Source: Acanthosepion lycidas
Lineage: Eukaryota; Mollusca; Cephalopoda; Sepiida; Sepiidae
Direction: 5' to 3'
Length of the DNA: 64,000 bases
NCBI GenBank assembly: GCA_963932145.1
Contig: OZ010573.1
Coordinates: 91,251,387 to 91,315,386 of the forward strand
Shown here piece after piece: positions 54,363-64,000 of the stretch. A program made the position numbers and the translations under genes. Position 1 is the stretch's first letter. Each line of letters begins with the position of its first letter. The notes beneath the pieces are model-generated. The model searched no databases. It saw only the letters and a program-made list of their open reading frames with translations, and was not told the origin of the DNA.

Positions 54363-55181
54363 TTACCCGCGCGTTACAGCTTTCTGGTGTTCTTGAAGCC
54401 TTACCTTGAGGGGGCGGCCTGTCTCTTCTTTATATTCATTTCCACAGTTGCACGGCATAGCGTACACACAGTCTTTAGTCATGTTCTCCTGTATGGGGGG
54501 TCTCACTCGAGAAAGATATCTGCGAAATGTTGTCACGCTTTTGAAGGTTGTCCTGATGTCATATGGACCGCAGATCCTTTGTATTTTCTCTGATAACCCC
54601 TTCACATAAGGCAGGCAGACTGTTTTCTGAGTGTTGTTGTCCTCCTCACCCTCTTGTACCCGCCTATCCCAGTTTTGGGGGGCTGCTGCCATGTAACCAG
54701 GGTAGTTGTTACTTATACTGAACAATTCTTTATCTAACGTCTCTGGGTCGCCACTTATGACTTTTGCTCGGTGTTGTAAGCAACGGACGATCCCTTTCTT
54801 TACGCTGTATGGATGGTGGGAGTTGAAATTGAGGTACTGTCCGGTGAATGTCGGTTTACGGTATACGAATGTCTTGAACCCATACTCTGTTCGAGATATT
54901 AGTACATCCAGGAATGGGAGTGTGTTGTTACTCTCTTTCTCCATTGTGAACTGTATCGAAGGTCTTATTGAGTTCACATGGTCCAGTAGAACCTCGACAT
55001 CATCCCGGTGTGGCCTGAGTATGAAGGTGTCATCTACGTACCTTAACCATAGAGTTGGCTTTAGAGATATAGATTCTAATGCCATTTCTTCAAAGTATTC
55101 CATGTATATATTCGACATTGCTGGTGATAATGGCGAGCCCATTGCTAAGCCCTCATCCTGTTGATATATGCGTGATCCCAT
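54363..55181 (-). pseudogene. Penelope-like element: RT palm and GIY-YIG endonuclease
   Basis: A 272-codon minus frame. Residues about 10-25 contain GLAMGSPLSPAMSNIYME (palm motif). YVDD, the catalytic box, is at about residue 48. FLDVLISR and YRKPTFTGQYLNFNSHHP follow. The C-terminal part has CVYAMPCNCGNEYKEETGRP with RLQEHQKAV, the GIY-YIG nuclease of Penelope-like elements. The frame ends early compared with the plus copy. The N-terminal RT part is in another frame (55267-55653). Confidence 0.9.
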
Positions 55182-55266
55182 TTAGAAGTGTGTTGTTTGT
55201 GTACAGAAAGTCAACATCTCCATCAGATTATCTATTGGAATACTGGTCCATAATTCTAGGGAAGAG

Positions 55267-55604
55267 TCAGAGGTCAATCTGTCTGACTACTGAGAGTGCC
55301 TCCTCCGTGGGTACCTTGGTGAACAAAATCACCACGTTCAAGCTCACCATCTGGTTGGATAGGATGAGAGTATCTTTGATTATTTCCACGAAGTGGGCGG
55401 AGTTTCGGACATATGAAGGAGACTTTCCGATCAATGGGTCAATTATATCTACAAGGAAGCGACTCAGAGGGTGGCACACAGAGCTTTGGCAACTAACAAT
55501 CGGCCTGAGCGGAATACCGTCTTTGTGAATCTTAGGGAGACCGTATATGTCAGGTAGCTTGGTGTAAGGCTGCGATAACTGCCTATACATTTTGGGTGCG
55601 AAGA
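55267..55604 (-). pseudogene. Penelope-like element: RT fingers region
   Basis: The minus frame shows LPDIYGLPKIHKDGIPLRPI (typical PLE RT segment), then SQSSVCHPLSRFLVDIIDPL and LFTKVPTEEAL. The expected LDVVSLFT reads LNVVILFT, so the first catalytic aspartate appears replaced by asparagine. The 86-bp gap to the next frame holds a frameshift. Copy similarity ends at about 55604, where the inverted copy begins. Confidence 0.85.
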
Positions 55605-56214
55605 TGTTAGATAAGGAATTGGTCAGTATAAGTAGTACCCTACAACGTAACAACTACCCTGGTTACATGGCAGCAGCCCCCAAAAACTGGGATAGGCGGG
55701 TACAAGAGGGTGAGGAGGACAACAACACTCAGAAAACAGTCTGCCTTATGTGAAGGGGTTATTAGAGAATATACAAAGGATCTGCGGTCCATATAACATC
55801 AGGACAACCTTCAAAAGCGTGACAAGACTTCGCAGATATCTCTCTCGAGTGAGACCCCCCATACAGGAGAACATGACTAAAGACTGTGTGTACTCTATCC
55901 AGTGGAGCTGCGGAAAGGAATATAAAGGAGAGACAGGCCGCCGCCTCAAGGTAAGGCTTCAAGAACACCAGAAAGCTGTAACGCGAGGGGAAGTAGAAAA
56001 ATCAGGCGTGGCTGACCACATATGGAGAGAGAAGGGAGATCACCGTCCCCTGTGGGATCATGTTGAGATCACAGACTGGGAATACCATTGGAAAATTCGT
56101 AAACTTAAGGAATCAGCACATATGCTAGGCCACAAAAATCTCCTAAGCCGACCAAGCATAGAAATAAATACAATATGGGAACCAGTAATAAGGAGTGCCA
56201 GAGAAAAGCAATGA
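55605..56214 (+). pseudogene. Second Penelope-like copy, 5'-truncated, with GIY-YIG endonuclease
   Basis: It starts mid-gene at MLDKELVSIS (parallel to TLDKELFSIS of the minus copy) and shows NNYPGYMAAAPKNWDRR. After a frameshift near 55750 it continues with KGLLENIQRICGPYNIRTTF, CVYSIQWSCGKEYKGETGRR and RLQEHQKAV. It goes on to WEYHWKIRKLKESAHMLGH and the natural end. The second PC of the nuclease Cys motif is changed (QWSCG). It lies head-to-head with the minus copy. Confidence 0.88.
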
Positions 56215-56640
56215 TAACAAAGTTGCAATATGAACTCTGGTAAAAACATGCAACGATAACAGCAAAATTGCAATATGAGCACTGGTGAAAAAACGGTTAC
56301 TGAAAACATTTGGTTTATAATACCCAGATATCCTCAAGGACACATGGCACAGTGGATAAAGGCGTTGGTTAGATCCAGCGACAGACCCAAAGAGTGTGAG
56401 TTCAATACCCGGTTAAGGCAGTGGAGAACTTTCAGAGGGAAAATTAGCAGGAGATAACTGATAACTGACATCCATCAAACATGGCATGTGGAGCTAGAAC
56501 AGTCTACCCCAGTGATCGAAATAAAGGGTTCAGTTCGAAATTCCAACCACCTGAAGAAGCCCGGAAACGGCCGAAACGTTGTGACAAATATGGCGACAAA
56601 GATGAGGACAATAGTCCGACTAATGTAAATACTGTATATT
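56215..56640 (+). mobile_element. 3' tail of the plus-strand Penelope-like copy
   Basis: ATGGCACAGTGGATAAAGGCG and GTGAGTTCAATACCCGGT (tRNA-like A and B boxes) lie at 56345-56415. The core CTGAAGA (56551-56557), stem II CCCGGAAACGG and GAAAC (56573-56577) follow. It ends GTAAATACTGTATATTTTTAA. The same tail alone forms the insertion at 47.6 kb. Confidence 0.82.
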
Positions 56641-56859
56641 TTTAATTATCAAGATCTTTTTTTTTTTTAAATAATAATGGTTTAGTGACACAAGTCTTAC
56701 TAATTAACCTATTGTTGGGGGAGGTGGATTCATATCTTTCCCAAGGGTATTTGTACGTAAGTGTATATAACAAACCCAATGGGAATTAGAACTCGGCTCT
56801 CTGATTAAAAATTCCGGGCCAATGTCCATTGACTCACACATCCAAGGTTACCCACTTGG

Positions 56860-56960
56860 TATTCCCAATTGGTCAGCCATGTAGATACTGACCAGAATCG
56901 ACGTTGCTTAACATCGTTGATCGGTCGGATACCGCTGTTTCAATTTGATGCGGCCTTAAG
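56860..56960 (-). repeat. 5S rRNA-derived SINE, minus strand
   Basis: The minus strand reads GATCAACGATGTTAAGCAACGTCG, then CTGGTCAGTATCTACATGG and GGGAATACCAAGTGG, following 5S rRNA boxes A to C. Confidence 0.7.
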
Positions 56961-57019
56961 ACTTGTCTTCCTGAACTCTGTACTTTTATCTTGCTTTCTT
57001 CTCTGTAAACTATTCTCAT

Positions 57020-57100
57020 TTTTTCAGAAACCACTGGCGTCTTAGTGACATTATCGCCTTGCTTGGGGTGAGATGCTTTTAAAAAATAATAAAATAAGGA
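57020..57100 (+). repeat. CR1-like LINE tail only
   Basis: GTCTTAGTGACATTATCGCCTTGCTTGGGGTGAGATGCTTTT plus an A-rich end, the tail shared by the CR1-like fragments. Confidence 0.6.
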
Positions 57101-57104
57101 ATGT

Positions 57105-58380
57105 TGACAGTTAATGGATTCAAAAAGTTTATTTTACTGAAATATTCTTTTAAGAGAAAGATTTCATAATGTTGAATGTTTACTGTATAGAAACGGTGAA
57201 TCTTACCGTTATCATTTTATTATTTGCTATGATACATACAATTCTATTTCCTGGAAGTATACGAATAGCTTAAAGGTAAGAGTCCAGTTCCGTTTATTTT
57301 ATCACAAGGTCAAACGTTTATGCACCGGTTGGGGATACTGTTCGTTACAAAATAATAATGGCCTGGTTGAATGTTTGAATATCATTACCCAATGGAATGG
57401 TTATCTGCCCGTGGTTAAAGTGTGTGGGTGATTAATAATTCTAACTAATGTGCTATCATGAAAAAATAGTAGAGAAAGCCAATGGGCTTTCAAGAAGCTA
57501 AGCAACGTTTCTTGTTTAAATTTGTATATCGAAATTTTTCTGACTAGTCGAATTTTTAGTCTTACGTTGATTTATGCACTTGTATCGATTAAATGAGATT
57601 TTGATTTTTAATTATAAGAAGTAACGTCAATCATCTCTGTACCACCACATTTTCCAGAGGAGGTGGAATTTATATTCTTTCTTCAAGATAGTATTTCTAG
57701 TGCGTCCACGTGCTTTCTGGCATTGTTAATACATTTTCTTTGTGCTTTTTTTAAGTGGCGCTTTAACGTCCTTGTATAAACCCCTTGTCAAAGTTGCTAC
57801 AATCACTTTTTGATGCTTTGAAAATATGTTTGATGGGAAAATCACGAGTGGGCGTAAGTGACGCCGGTAGACGATCCACGTTTCGAGAGTTGTCAGGGGG
57901 ATCGCTTTGAGGATCAAAGGTTTAGTTGCTACCGGGAAGTTCGTGTTGCTTCAGATGCGTTTGTGAAAGATTGATTAGATTCTTTCCACGTTGCTGGGTA
58001 AGATACTACAGTTTGTTTAAAAATTATAGCCTTTTTAAAGGTAACGTCAATGCCGAAATGAATCGTGGCATTTGTCATTTTATGACAGACTACGTCTGTG
58101 CGCGCAACAGCATCAGCGTTGCCTGTGGACAAGTTCTCACTGACTCGCTATCGGAGGTTTTTCTCTGTGTTCTTAAATGTTTGTACCTGAACAGGTTGCC
58201 TTTTCTTGCGAACACATATAAACACGATGTCACTTGCTAACAGCTCAAACATTTACTGTAAGCGTACTTCATATATCCGATGCAGGGCAGCTCAATTATT
58301 TGATCAAATTATTTTCATATATCATTCTAGGTACATTGACAATGGAAATGTATATGGATTTTAACAGCTAAATTATCTGA
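57105..58380. other. No gene recognised
   Basis: 57600-58250 is less AT-rich. A plus frame at 57926-58240 (104 codons) overlaps a minus frame; neither shows a known motif. A host exon cannot be excluded. Confidence 0.35.
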
Positions 58381-58387
58381 TAAAAAT

Positions 58388-58440
<53 letters not shown>
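58388..58440. repeat. (TA)n microsatellite
   Basis: Pure TA run. Confidence 0.97.
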
Positions 58441-58444
<4 letters not shown>

Positions 58445-58995
58445 TTCTTGTGAAAATTAATTGAAACAACCGCTTTAGTTCCATTTCTTTCAACAAACGG
58501 TCGGTTTTAGACCCATTGAAGTGACAAAATGTAATCGATTTCTATTTTTTCCTCACATGCATTTGCAGTGGTGTGCAGTAATATGAAGCTATTTTCGGGG
58601 TGTATAATGAAATTTGTTTAGCCTTGAAAAATATTCCGTCATCCATTATTGCATCAGATATTCACTACGGCCATACACTATTGCCTCTGCTGTCGATTAG
58701 CTGTCCTACGGGCATTGTCTGCAATGGACATTACTCCACGAAACATATGAAAATTATAATGCAGCACGAACACGCTGGTAAACCTTACCAGTGAGCAAAT
58801 CAAAGTACTATAAACTGGCACGAAAACTCACCAAAAAAGTCCAATCAAGAATCTGTGGTCAATCTGTAAGGACTTCGTGGAATGGACATACGAAGTCCTA
58901 ACATGTACATTAGGTAATTTTTCATTGGAAAAATACGAAATAAATAAATAATCATGGAAGTATTTGTTTTGTTTCAATTAATTTGCTTAAGTGTA
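58445..58995. other. Nothing recognised
   Basis: The 64-codon frame at 58600-58794 has no family features. Confidence 0.35.
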
Positions 58996-58999
58996 TATA

Positions 59000-59096
59000 T
59001 TAAAGTGGTGCAAAAATAATGACGTAATAATGTCGTTTTTTGACCTGAAAAATACGTAAAAAAACGACATTATTACGTCATTATTTTTGCACCAAC

Positions 59097-59100
<4 letters not shown>
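59000..59100. mobile_element. Mariner MITE (101 bp, GACGTAATAATG type)
   Basis: Right end intact (GCACCAACCTAA); left end altered to TTAAAGTGG. It sits directly against a (TA)n run. Confidence 0.92.
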
Positions 59101-59162
<62 letters not shown>

Positions 59163-59182
59163 CGTATGTGTGTGTGTGTGTA
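59101..59182. repeat. (TA)n(TG)n microsatellite
   Basis: TA run, then TG run with one GCGTA interruption. Confidence 0.96.
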
Positions 59183-59299
59183 TTATGGATGAGGCAAAAG
59201 CAACTTCTTTTTCCATGATGAGATAGATAGGGTGACATGTAAGCAATTGTGTAGCCATCACGATCACCAAACCTAGCACCACCATATAATAATTTAATA

Positions 59300-59380
59300 A
59301 TAATATTTATGATTATGATTTATGATTTTTATGATTATGATTTATGATTATGATTTTTATGATTACGATTTAGCTATTAT
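59300..59380. repeat. GATTATGATTTAT simple repeat
   Basis: Irregular repeats of GATTATGATTTATGATTTTTAT over about 80 bp. Confidence 0.85.
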
Positions 59381-59384
59381 TATT

Positions 59385-60545
59385 TTAGCTATTGTTAGCG
59401 AGAGGTTTATCATTGATTTTGTTAGATGCTTTTTTAAGAGATTAAAGCATTTTTCAGTCGGATTGTTAATGCAAATTTATTTCATATCTAGATTGGCCAT
59501 GAGTTTGTCAATCTTATTTGTTTTCCTTAGTTTTTCAACAAATGTTGAAACGTGCTGCGTCTCTAATTCCGTGCACATATGTAGACGTGGTAACGTAAAA
59601 GAAAAAACCCAGTCCGATGAGATCCTAACGGATGAAACGATTCACAAATAAACATTGCCAGTTCTTCATTTTTCTAAACACTGTTGATATATAAAATTAT
59701 ACAAAATAATATATCGATATATCATTTATGTGTGTGTGCGTGTACGCGTGTGTGCGCCAGTGTTTGTGTGTCTCTATGTGTGCGTGTATATAATAATAGT
59801 TGAAGTATTTGTTTAATATTTCCGTTTTTAAAATGCATATATAATTGGTTGGAACATCAGTTCGTAGTATTTTCCGGTGTTTGGCCTTTTAACACGCGTT
59901 TTAGTTTTACACGTAACTGAAGTTTATGGCATATAAAGATATAATAATATTGATATTTTAACGCGTCTTTTCACTCGTCTTGTGGATTATGAATTTGAAA
60001 TCTTTTTTATTTAAAAGTGAAAATGGAGAAAATATGAGATACATATTGGTCATTTATCTCTGTAAAGGGAAAGAAAACTCTATAAAGGTTATTTAAAAAA
60101 AAAATATGTGCCTTTCATTGAGATTGTGATATGACTGAGTGTACAGTTCGTGAGTCGAAGAAAATCTTCAGAACTGGAGATTTGATTTGGGACACCGAGA
60201 ACTCACCGCCATATTTGCAGTCATTGATGATAAACCAATCAAAACGCCAATTAAATATAATCCAGGTCACAGGACATGGAACATCGAAGTGATACTACAC
60301 ATAGCGTCGCAATGCATTTGAAAAAACAACAACACTTGAATACAAGTATCGTTAAGATATTTCGATGCCAAACGATTTGATAGAAAACAATAACGGACCG
60401 TATATCCACCTATGTGTATGTACTCAAAAGCAACAGATCTTTTTTTAAAATATCGATCACTGGTAATGAAAAATGGACTCTCAACAACTTCCTATCCGTC
60501 GTAACTCTCAGCAATGTTTGTCCTTTTTATCCTCCCACCTCTTCC
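59385..60545. other. AT-rich stretch, nothing recognised
   Basis: Short TGTGTGCG-type run at about 59730-59790; no other feature. Confidence 0.4.
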
Positions 60546-60549
60546 GGGA

Positions 60550-60720
60550 TTACGGCCATATTACTTTGAAAAACCGTTTCTCGTAGGATCGCCGAAGTCG
60601 AGCCTGGTGAGTATCTAGATTAGTGACAACCTGGGAATAACAGGTGATGTAAGCTTGGTTGTGCAACGGGTAACGCCTTGTAATTGAAAATCAGAGAGAC
60701 AAGTTCCAATTTCAGTTAGC
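60550..60720 (+). repeat. 5S rRNA-derived SINE with internal deletion
   Basis: GATTACGGCCATATTACTTTGAAA, GGATCGCCGAAGTCGAGCCTGG and TGGGAATAACAGGTGATGTAAGC follow 5S rRNA; TTAAGCAACG between GAAG and TCGAGCC is lost. Confidence 0.75.
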
Positions 60721-60929
60721 TTTGTTATATTCACTTAAGCGCAAATATTTGAAAACTGTATCATCTCTTCTCTTCCAGCTAATTAGTAGGCGTTCTATCA
60801 GTAAATCATTATCATCACCAACAAATTCTTACAATCTAAAATATTTTCTGACTTTAAATAATCTGCAAATGGTTGCTAAGCCGCAAAGCATAAATCAATC
60901 AAACAAATTTTCCACTGACTGTACCACCA

Positions 60930-61415
60930 TCTTGCTGGGTAGTATACTCCATGCTTTCCTCTGTCCACTTTATCTTCAACAGAACCTGTGAATGTAAAAT
61001 TTTCTTTGCCTTTTTTTGGGAGCAAGAACGTTCAACTCTCTTTCGCTGATTCTAAGTATAATCGCTCATTTTGTTTCTATTTTCCTTAAAGCTTACTCGG
61101 TGCTTATATGCGCCGTCCATGATAATCTCATCTTTTTGTAGCTACATCTTTGTTGTGTCACGTTTTCAATTCATCACTGAAGAAATTGTCCAGTATTATA
61201 AGACATATAGGAGGATAGATATTATGTAGCAGTTACACCCGCTTTACTTTTTTTCTAAAGGACTTTTCTCCTTTCTTAATATTTTACTTATTTTTGGAAG
61301 ACATGTTTTGCAATTAAAATGCGCCTGTTGTGCTTCTTTGATTTTGATTTTTTACATATTCCGTTTTTCTCTTGTTAACAAACATACATTCTGTCTTTTT
61401 ACAGTTAAAGGTTAG
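60930..61415 (-). pseudogene. RTE-like LINE, part downstream of the solo LTR
   Basis: The minus strand directly beside the LTR reads LTFNCKKTECMFVNKRKTEY. Further down YWTISSV and EIIMDGAYKHRVSFKENRNK follow in broken frames. It continues the LINE seen at 62294-62450. Confidence 0.7.
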
Positions 61416-62288
61416 TGTTATGGGGTCCACCCTTTTTTCATATAAGTGGACTCTACCAAGTGTATCTGAACCGCTGCCGTTAAATACCCAGAGTTACAGT
61501 CAGTGAGGGTAGTCGGTAGTCGGATGTCAGTCGATGTCGGACGACTGGCTGAACGGTTGAACTCTCTGCCTTCGGGCGGGGAGGAACCCGAACGAGGCTA
61601 TGCCGAAGGGCAGAGTCTCGTTCGGGGAGGTAAACCGACCCTGAACCCGTTTTTCGGGTTCAAAGGGTATATTTTTGGCCGAGCCCACGGGCTCGGATAT
61701 CCCACGTTAAACCGGCCTTGTGCCACATGATACCCTCGTGGGGGGGTGACTAAATACTAATCGGTAGTCGGATGTCAGCAGATGTCGGACGACCGGCTGA
61801 ACGGTTGAACTCTCTCCCTTCGGGCGGGGAGGAACCCGAACGAGGCTACGCCGAAGGGCGGATTGTCTTTCGGGGAGGTAAACCTGACCCTGAACCCGTT
61901 TATACGGGTTCAAAGGGCATATTTTTGGCCGAGCCCACGGGCTCGGAGATCCCACGTTAAACCGGCCTTGTGCCACATGATACCCTTGTGTGGGTGACTA
62001 AATACTAGTCGGTAGTCGGATAGTTAGAGGATGTACGGAGAGTGAGAGAATATACGAACGGAGATAGTGTGAGGTAACCTCTTGTAGAAGTCAGTTACAA
62101 GCACGTAGACTCTAAGCAAGTCCTACTTCGAGACTGTATATATCTATCTGTATTTGCTACTAACCACGTTCCTGGACTTACTAACAGTATTACTCTTTGT
62201 ATGATTGTGTAAATACATTTTATTTCTTATATTTAATTATTGCGTTTGTCATTTCTTGGAGACCCAATTCATCTCGGAATCCACAACA
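61416..62288 (+). mobile_element. Solo LTR, 873 bp, with two 248-bp hairpin units
   Basis: It starts TGTTATGGGGTCCACC and ends GGAATCCACAACA. It is flanked by the 5-bp direct repeat GTTAG (61411-61415 and 62289-62293). The LINE reading on the minus strand (KGLT, then FNCKKTEC) is continuous across the site once the LTR is left out, which confirms both edges. The ends match the LTRs at 13.6 and 38 kb. Confidence 0.9.
61513..62030 (+). repeat. Tandem GC-rich hairpin units, 248-bp period
   Basis: TCGGTAGTCGG landmarks at 61513, 61761 and 62009 are exactly 248 bp apart. Unit 1 hairpins: 61587-61596 with 61617-61626 (CCCGAACGAG/CTCGTTCGGG, 10 bp); 61642-61649 with 61655-61662 (TGAACCCG/CGGGTTCA, 8 bp); 61679-61686 with 61689-61696 (CCGAGCCC/GGGCTCGG, 8 bp); 61701-61706 with 61737-61742 (CCCACG/CGTGGG). 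Unit 2 keeps most of these. Confidence 0.93.
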
Positions 62289-62450
62289 GTTAGTCCTTTT
62301 TCCTCGCTTTCTCTTCCTAAAATGTCTAGAAGATACAGCATATTTTTTGTTTTTTCGACTTCCATCAAGACAGTGTCATCTGCGTATTTAACAATTTCAT
62401 GACTGTCCATCGATAATGAATCCTGTCGCGTTACATTCCTTAGTTCCATC
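62289..62450 (-). pseudogene. RTE-like LINE RT palm, part upstream of the solo LTR
   Basis: The minus strand reads HEIVKYADDTVLMEVEKTKN with the YADD catalytic box intact, then LLDILGRESEEKGLT, where the LTR interrupts. Confidence 0.78.
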
Positions 62451-62454
62451 AGTT

Positions 62455-62740
62455 CTAACCTACATAACTCTTATGTATACAGGGACATAGTATCCTCATT
62501 TCGTTAGTCGTCGTAAGAAGAAATTTCCGTTCAGACGCTTTTTCCAAAGAATCTCTATTTTTTTAAAGACTCCCGAGAGGGTACTCTTCTGATTACAACA
62601 ATTTAAACCTGTTCAGTTCCAGCATGAACCGTTATCTCACCTTCATATTCTCAAAAACTTCACTTCTAAACACTAATACGACAGCTTCATTCAGTAACCA
62701 TTTAACCTTGATAGACTCTAAAGCCTAGTATTTGGTAAAT
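62455..62740. other. Nothing recognised
   Basis: No feature could be supported. Confidence 0.4.
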
Positions 62741-62744
62741 TATT

Positions 62745-63440
62745 AGTAAAAAAAAGTACCCCAATGTTTACATTTTTCTGTAGTTACTCAATTTCTTTTT
62801 CTGCCTGTATGGAGGCAGTTTTGTTTTCTGTGTAAGTTCTGAATGTTTTGTTACACGTTCTTTGAATAAAGCAAGTCTTCCTATAGTTAAAATTTTACTG
62901 AACAAGTATTTGATTAGTAGTCCTTGATAACACGGAATTTTAAAATGTATTACTTAAATCGGTCAAAGCAATTGTAGGCAAATGTGTAGAGAAATAAAGC
63001 AATACAAATATGTTCAGTTAGCAAACCATAATTAAGTGATTTTTTTCAATATACGATTTAGAATCGTGACTACATCTGAAATCACACTATTTATTTTCTT
63101 TATATTAATCGCCTATGTATTAACTTATTTGGTTTTGTTTCTGTGTTAAAATCGTTGTGCATAAAATTGAAATTCCCAGTGTGAGTTGAACAGTTAATAA
63201 AAAAGTAACCCACTCTCGTTATTTTTCTGTGCTTACTCAATTTATTTCCTCTCATATGGACGCAGTTTTGCTTCTCGTATAATATCTGAATTTTAATACA
63301 TCCTTCAGTATTTCTATAATTAAAAAAATTCCTGCAAAAGCGTTTGTTTGAGAATCTTTGATAACACAGTATTTTAAAATGTATCGCTTAAATCAGTGAA
63401 AGGAATTTTAGACAAACGTGAAGAGGAATAAATCAATACA
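62745..63440 (+). repeat. Diverged direct repeat pair
   Basis: 62745-63005 and 63195-63440 share, in order, TTTTTCTGT(A/G)(G/C)TTACTCAATTT, GGA(G/C)GCAGTTTTG, CTTGATAACAC/CTTTGATAACAC, ATTTTAAAATGTAT and GAATAAA(G/T)CAATACAA. The offset is about 450 bp and identity about 70% by eye. Confidence 0.7.
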
Positions 63441-63444
63441 ATAC

Positions 63445-64000
63445 CAGCGGCTCAAGCATTTACATTCACGCAGAATTATTCGAAGTGTTTGAAAGCATTA
63501 CTGCTAAACGGATCGAAGTAAATATCTCAGGATTACATTCATGGATTAATTTCCATTTTTGTCACTGTCCGATGGCACAAAAGGATACATTTCTCAAGTG
63601 AGTGCGGGAGACGTTTTTACTTTAGAGACTGGTTCCTGGTACTCTTTTGTCAGTGAGTGCTGACGAATTCCGGAAACTAGAACCATTTTCTGGTGAATGA
63701 TATTTAAGTGCCTATAATTTTGCATGCATGTAAACACATACTCCCACGTGAGTTCATAGTTAAATGCATGCGTATAAAATGGCGATTGATGCGCAGTTGA
63801 CGTGGAGAAGCGATTAACATGGTAATTTGTGATATAATTAACAATGGAAATAGTTGCTTTCCCTTGTGTTGCAAGAAAAGGGGATACAAATGATAATAGA
63901 ACACCTGATAATTATCTGTTTGGCTGGAATTTTAAAGCAAACAATGGTTTCTCATAGAATATTGGGTTTTGTGACGATACAGCTTATACTGGTTTTCTCA
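63445..64000. other. Nothing recognised
   Basis: No coding, RNA or repeat signal was recognised up to the window edge. Confidence 0.4.

Noticed and set aside
54387..55528. Plus-strand frames opposite the Penelope-like gene
   Set aside because: Antisense shadows of the RT/endonuclease coding sequence.

Overview
This window looks like intergenic or intronic DNA from an invertebrate animal. It is AT-rich, full of (TA)n and (TG)n microsatellites, and made mostly of decayed transposable elements. I found no convincing host protein-coding exon. The mix (a Ty3/gypsy element, a Penelope-like element, RTE-like, CR1/Jockey-like and R2-group LINE debris, 5S-rRNA- and tRNA-derived SINEs, mariner MITEs) fits a lophotrochozoan such as a mollusc, but this is an inference and other invertebrates are possible.

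Layout: 1-4346 holds a minus-strand Ty3/gypsy element with a 321-bp LTR, a tandemly echoed primer-binding region, an open gag-protease frame and a broken pol running off the left edge. 4.7-9.4 kb has LINE ends, an R2-group LINE tail and simple repeats. 9.4-14.2 kb carries GC-rich, hairpin-dense LTR modules and a Helitron-like end. 14.7-32 kb is SINEs, CR1/RTE-like LINE fragments, microsatellites and palindromic mariner MITEs. 32.4-36 kb has a perfect 67-bp inverted repeat, a 1.2-kb fold-back whose two arms each carry a hammerhead-ribozyme-like motif, and a dead mariner-type transposon. 37.3-40 kb is a LINE interrupted by a 1,040-bp solo LTR with target-site duplication ATGCA. 40-46 kb is mostly unique AT-rich sequence. 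46.4-48.2 kb is an RTE-like LINE remnant interrupted by a 358-bp Penelope-derived element with a 14-bp duplication. 53.7-56.6 kb holds two head-to-head, 5'-truncated Penelope-like copies. 61-62.5 kb is another LINE split by a solo LTR with duplication GTTAG.

The strongest unusual signals are: (a) an LTR family whose members differ by an internal array of about 230-250-bp GC-rich units, each predicted to fold into several strong hairpins; (b) two hammerhead-like motifs, complete in stem I, core and stem III, in the arms of a long fold-back; and (c) Penelope 3' tails joining a tRNA-like head to a hammerhead-like core. Motif and pairing calls were made by eye; nothing was folded or searched by computer.
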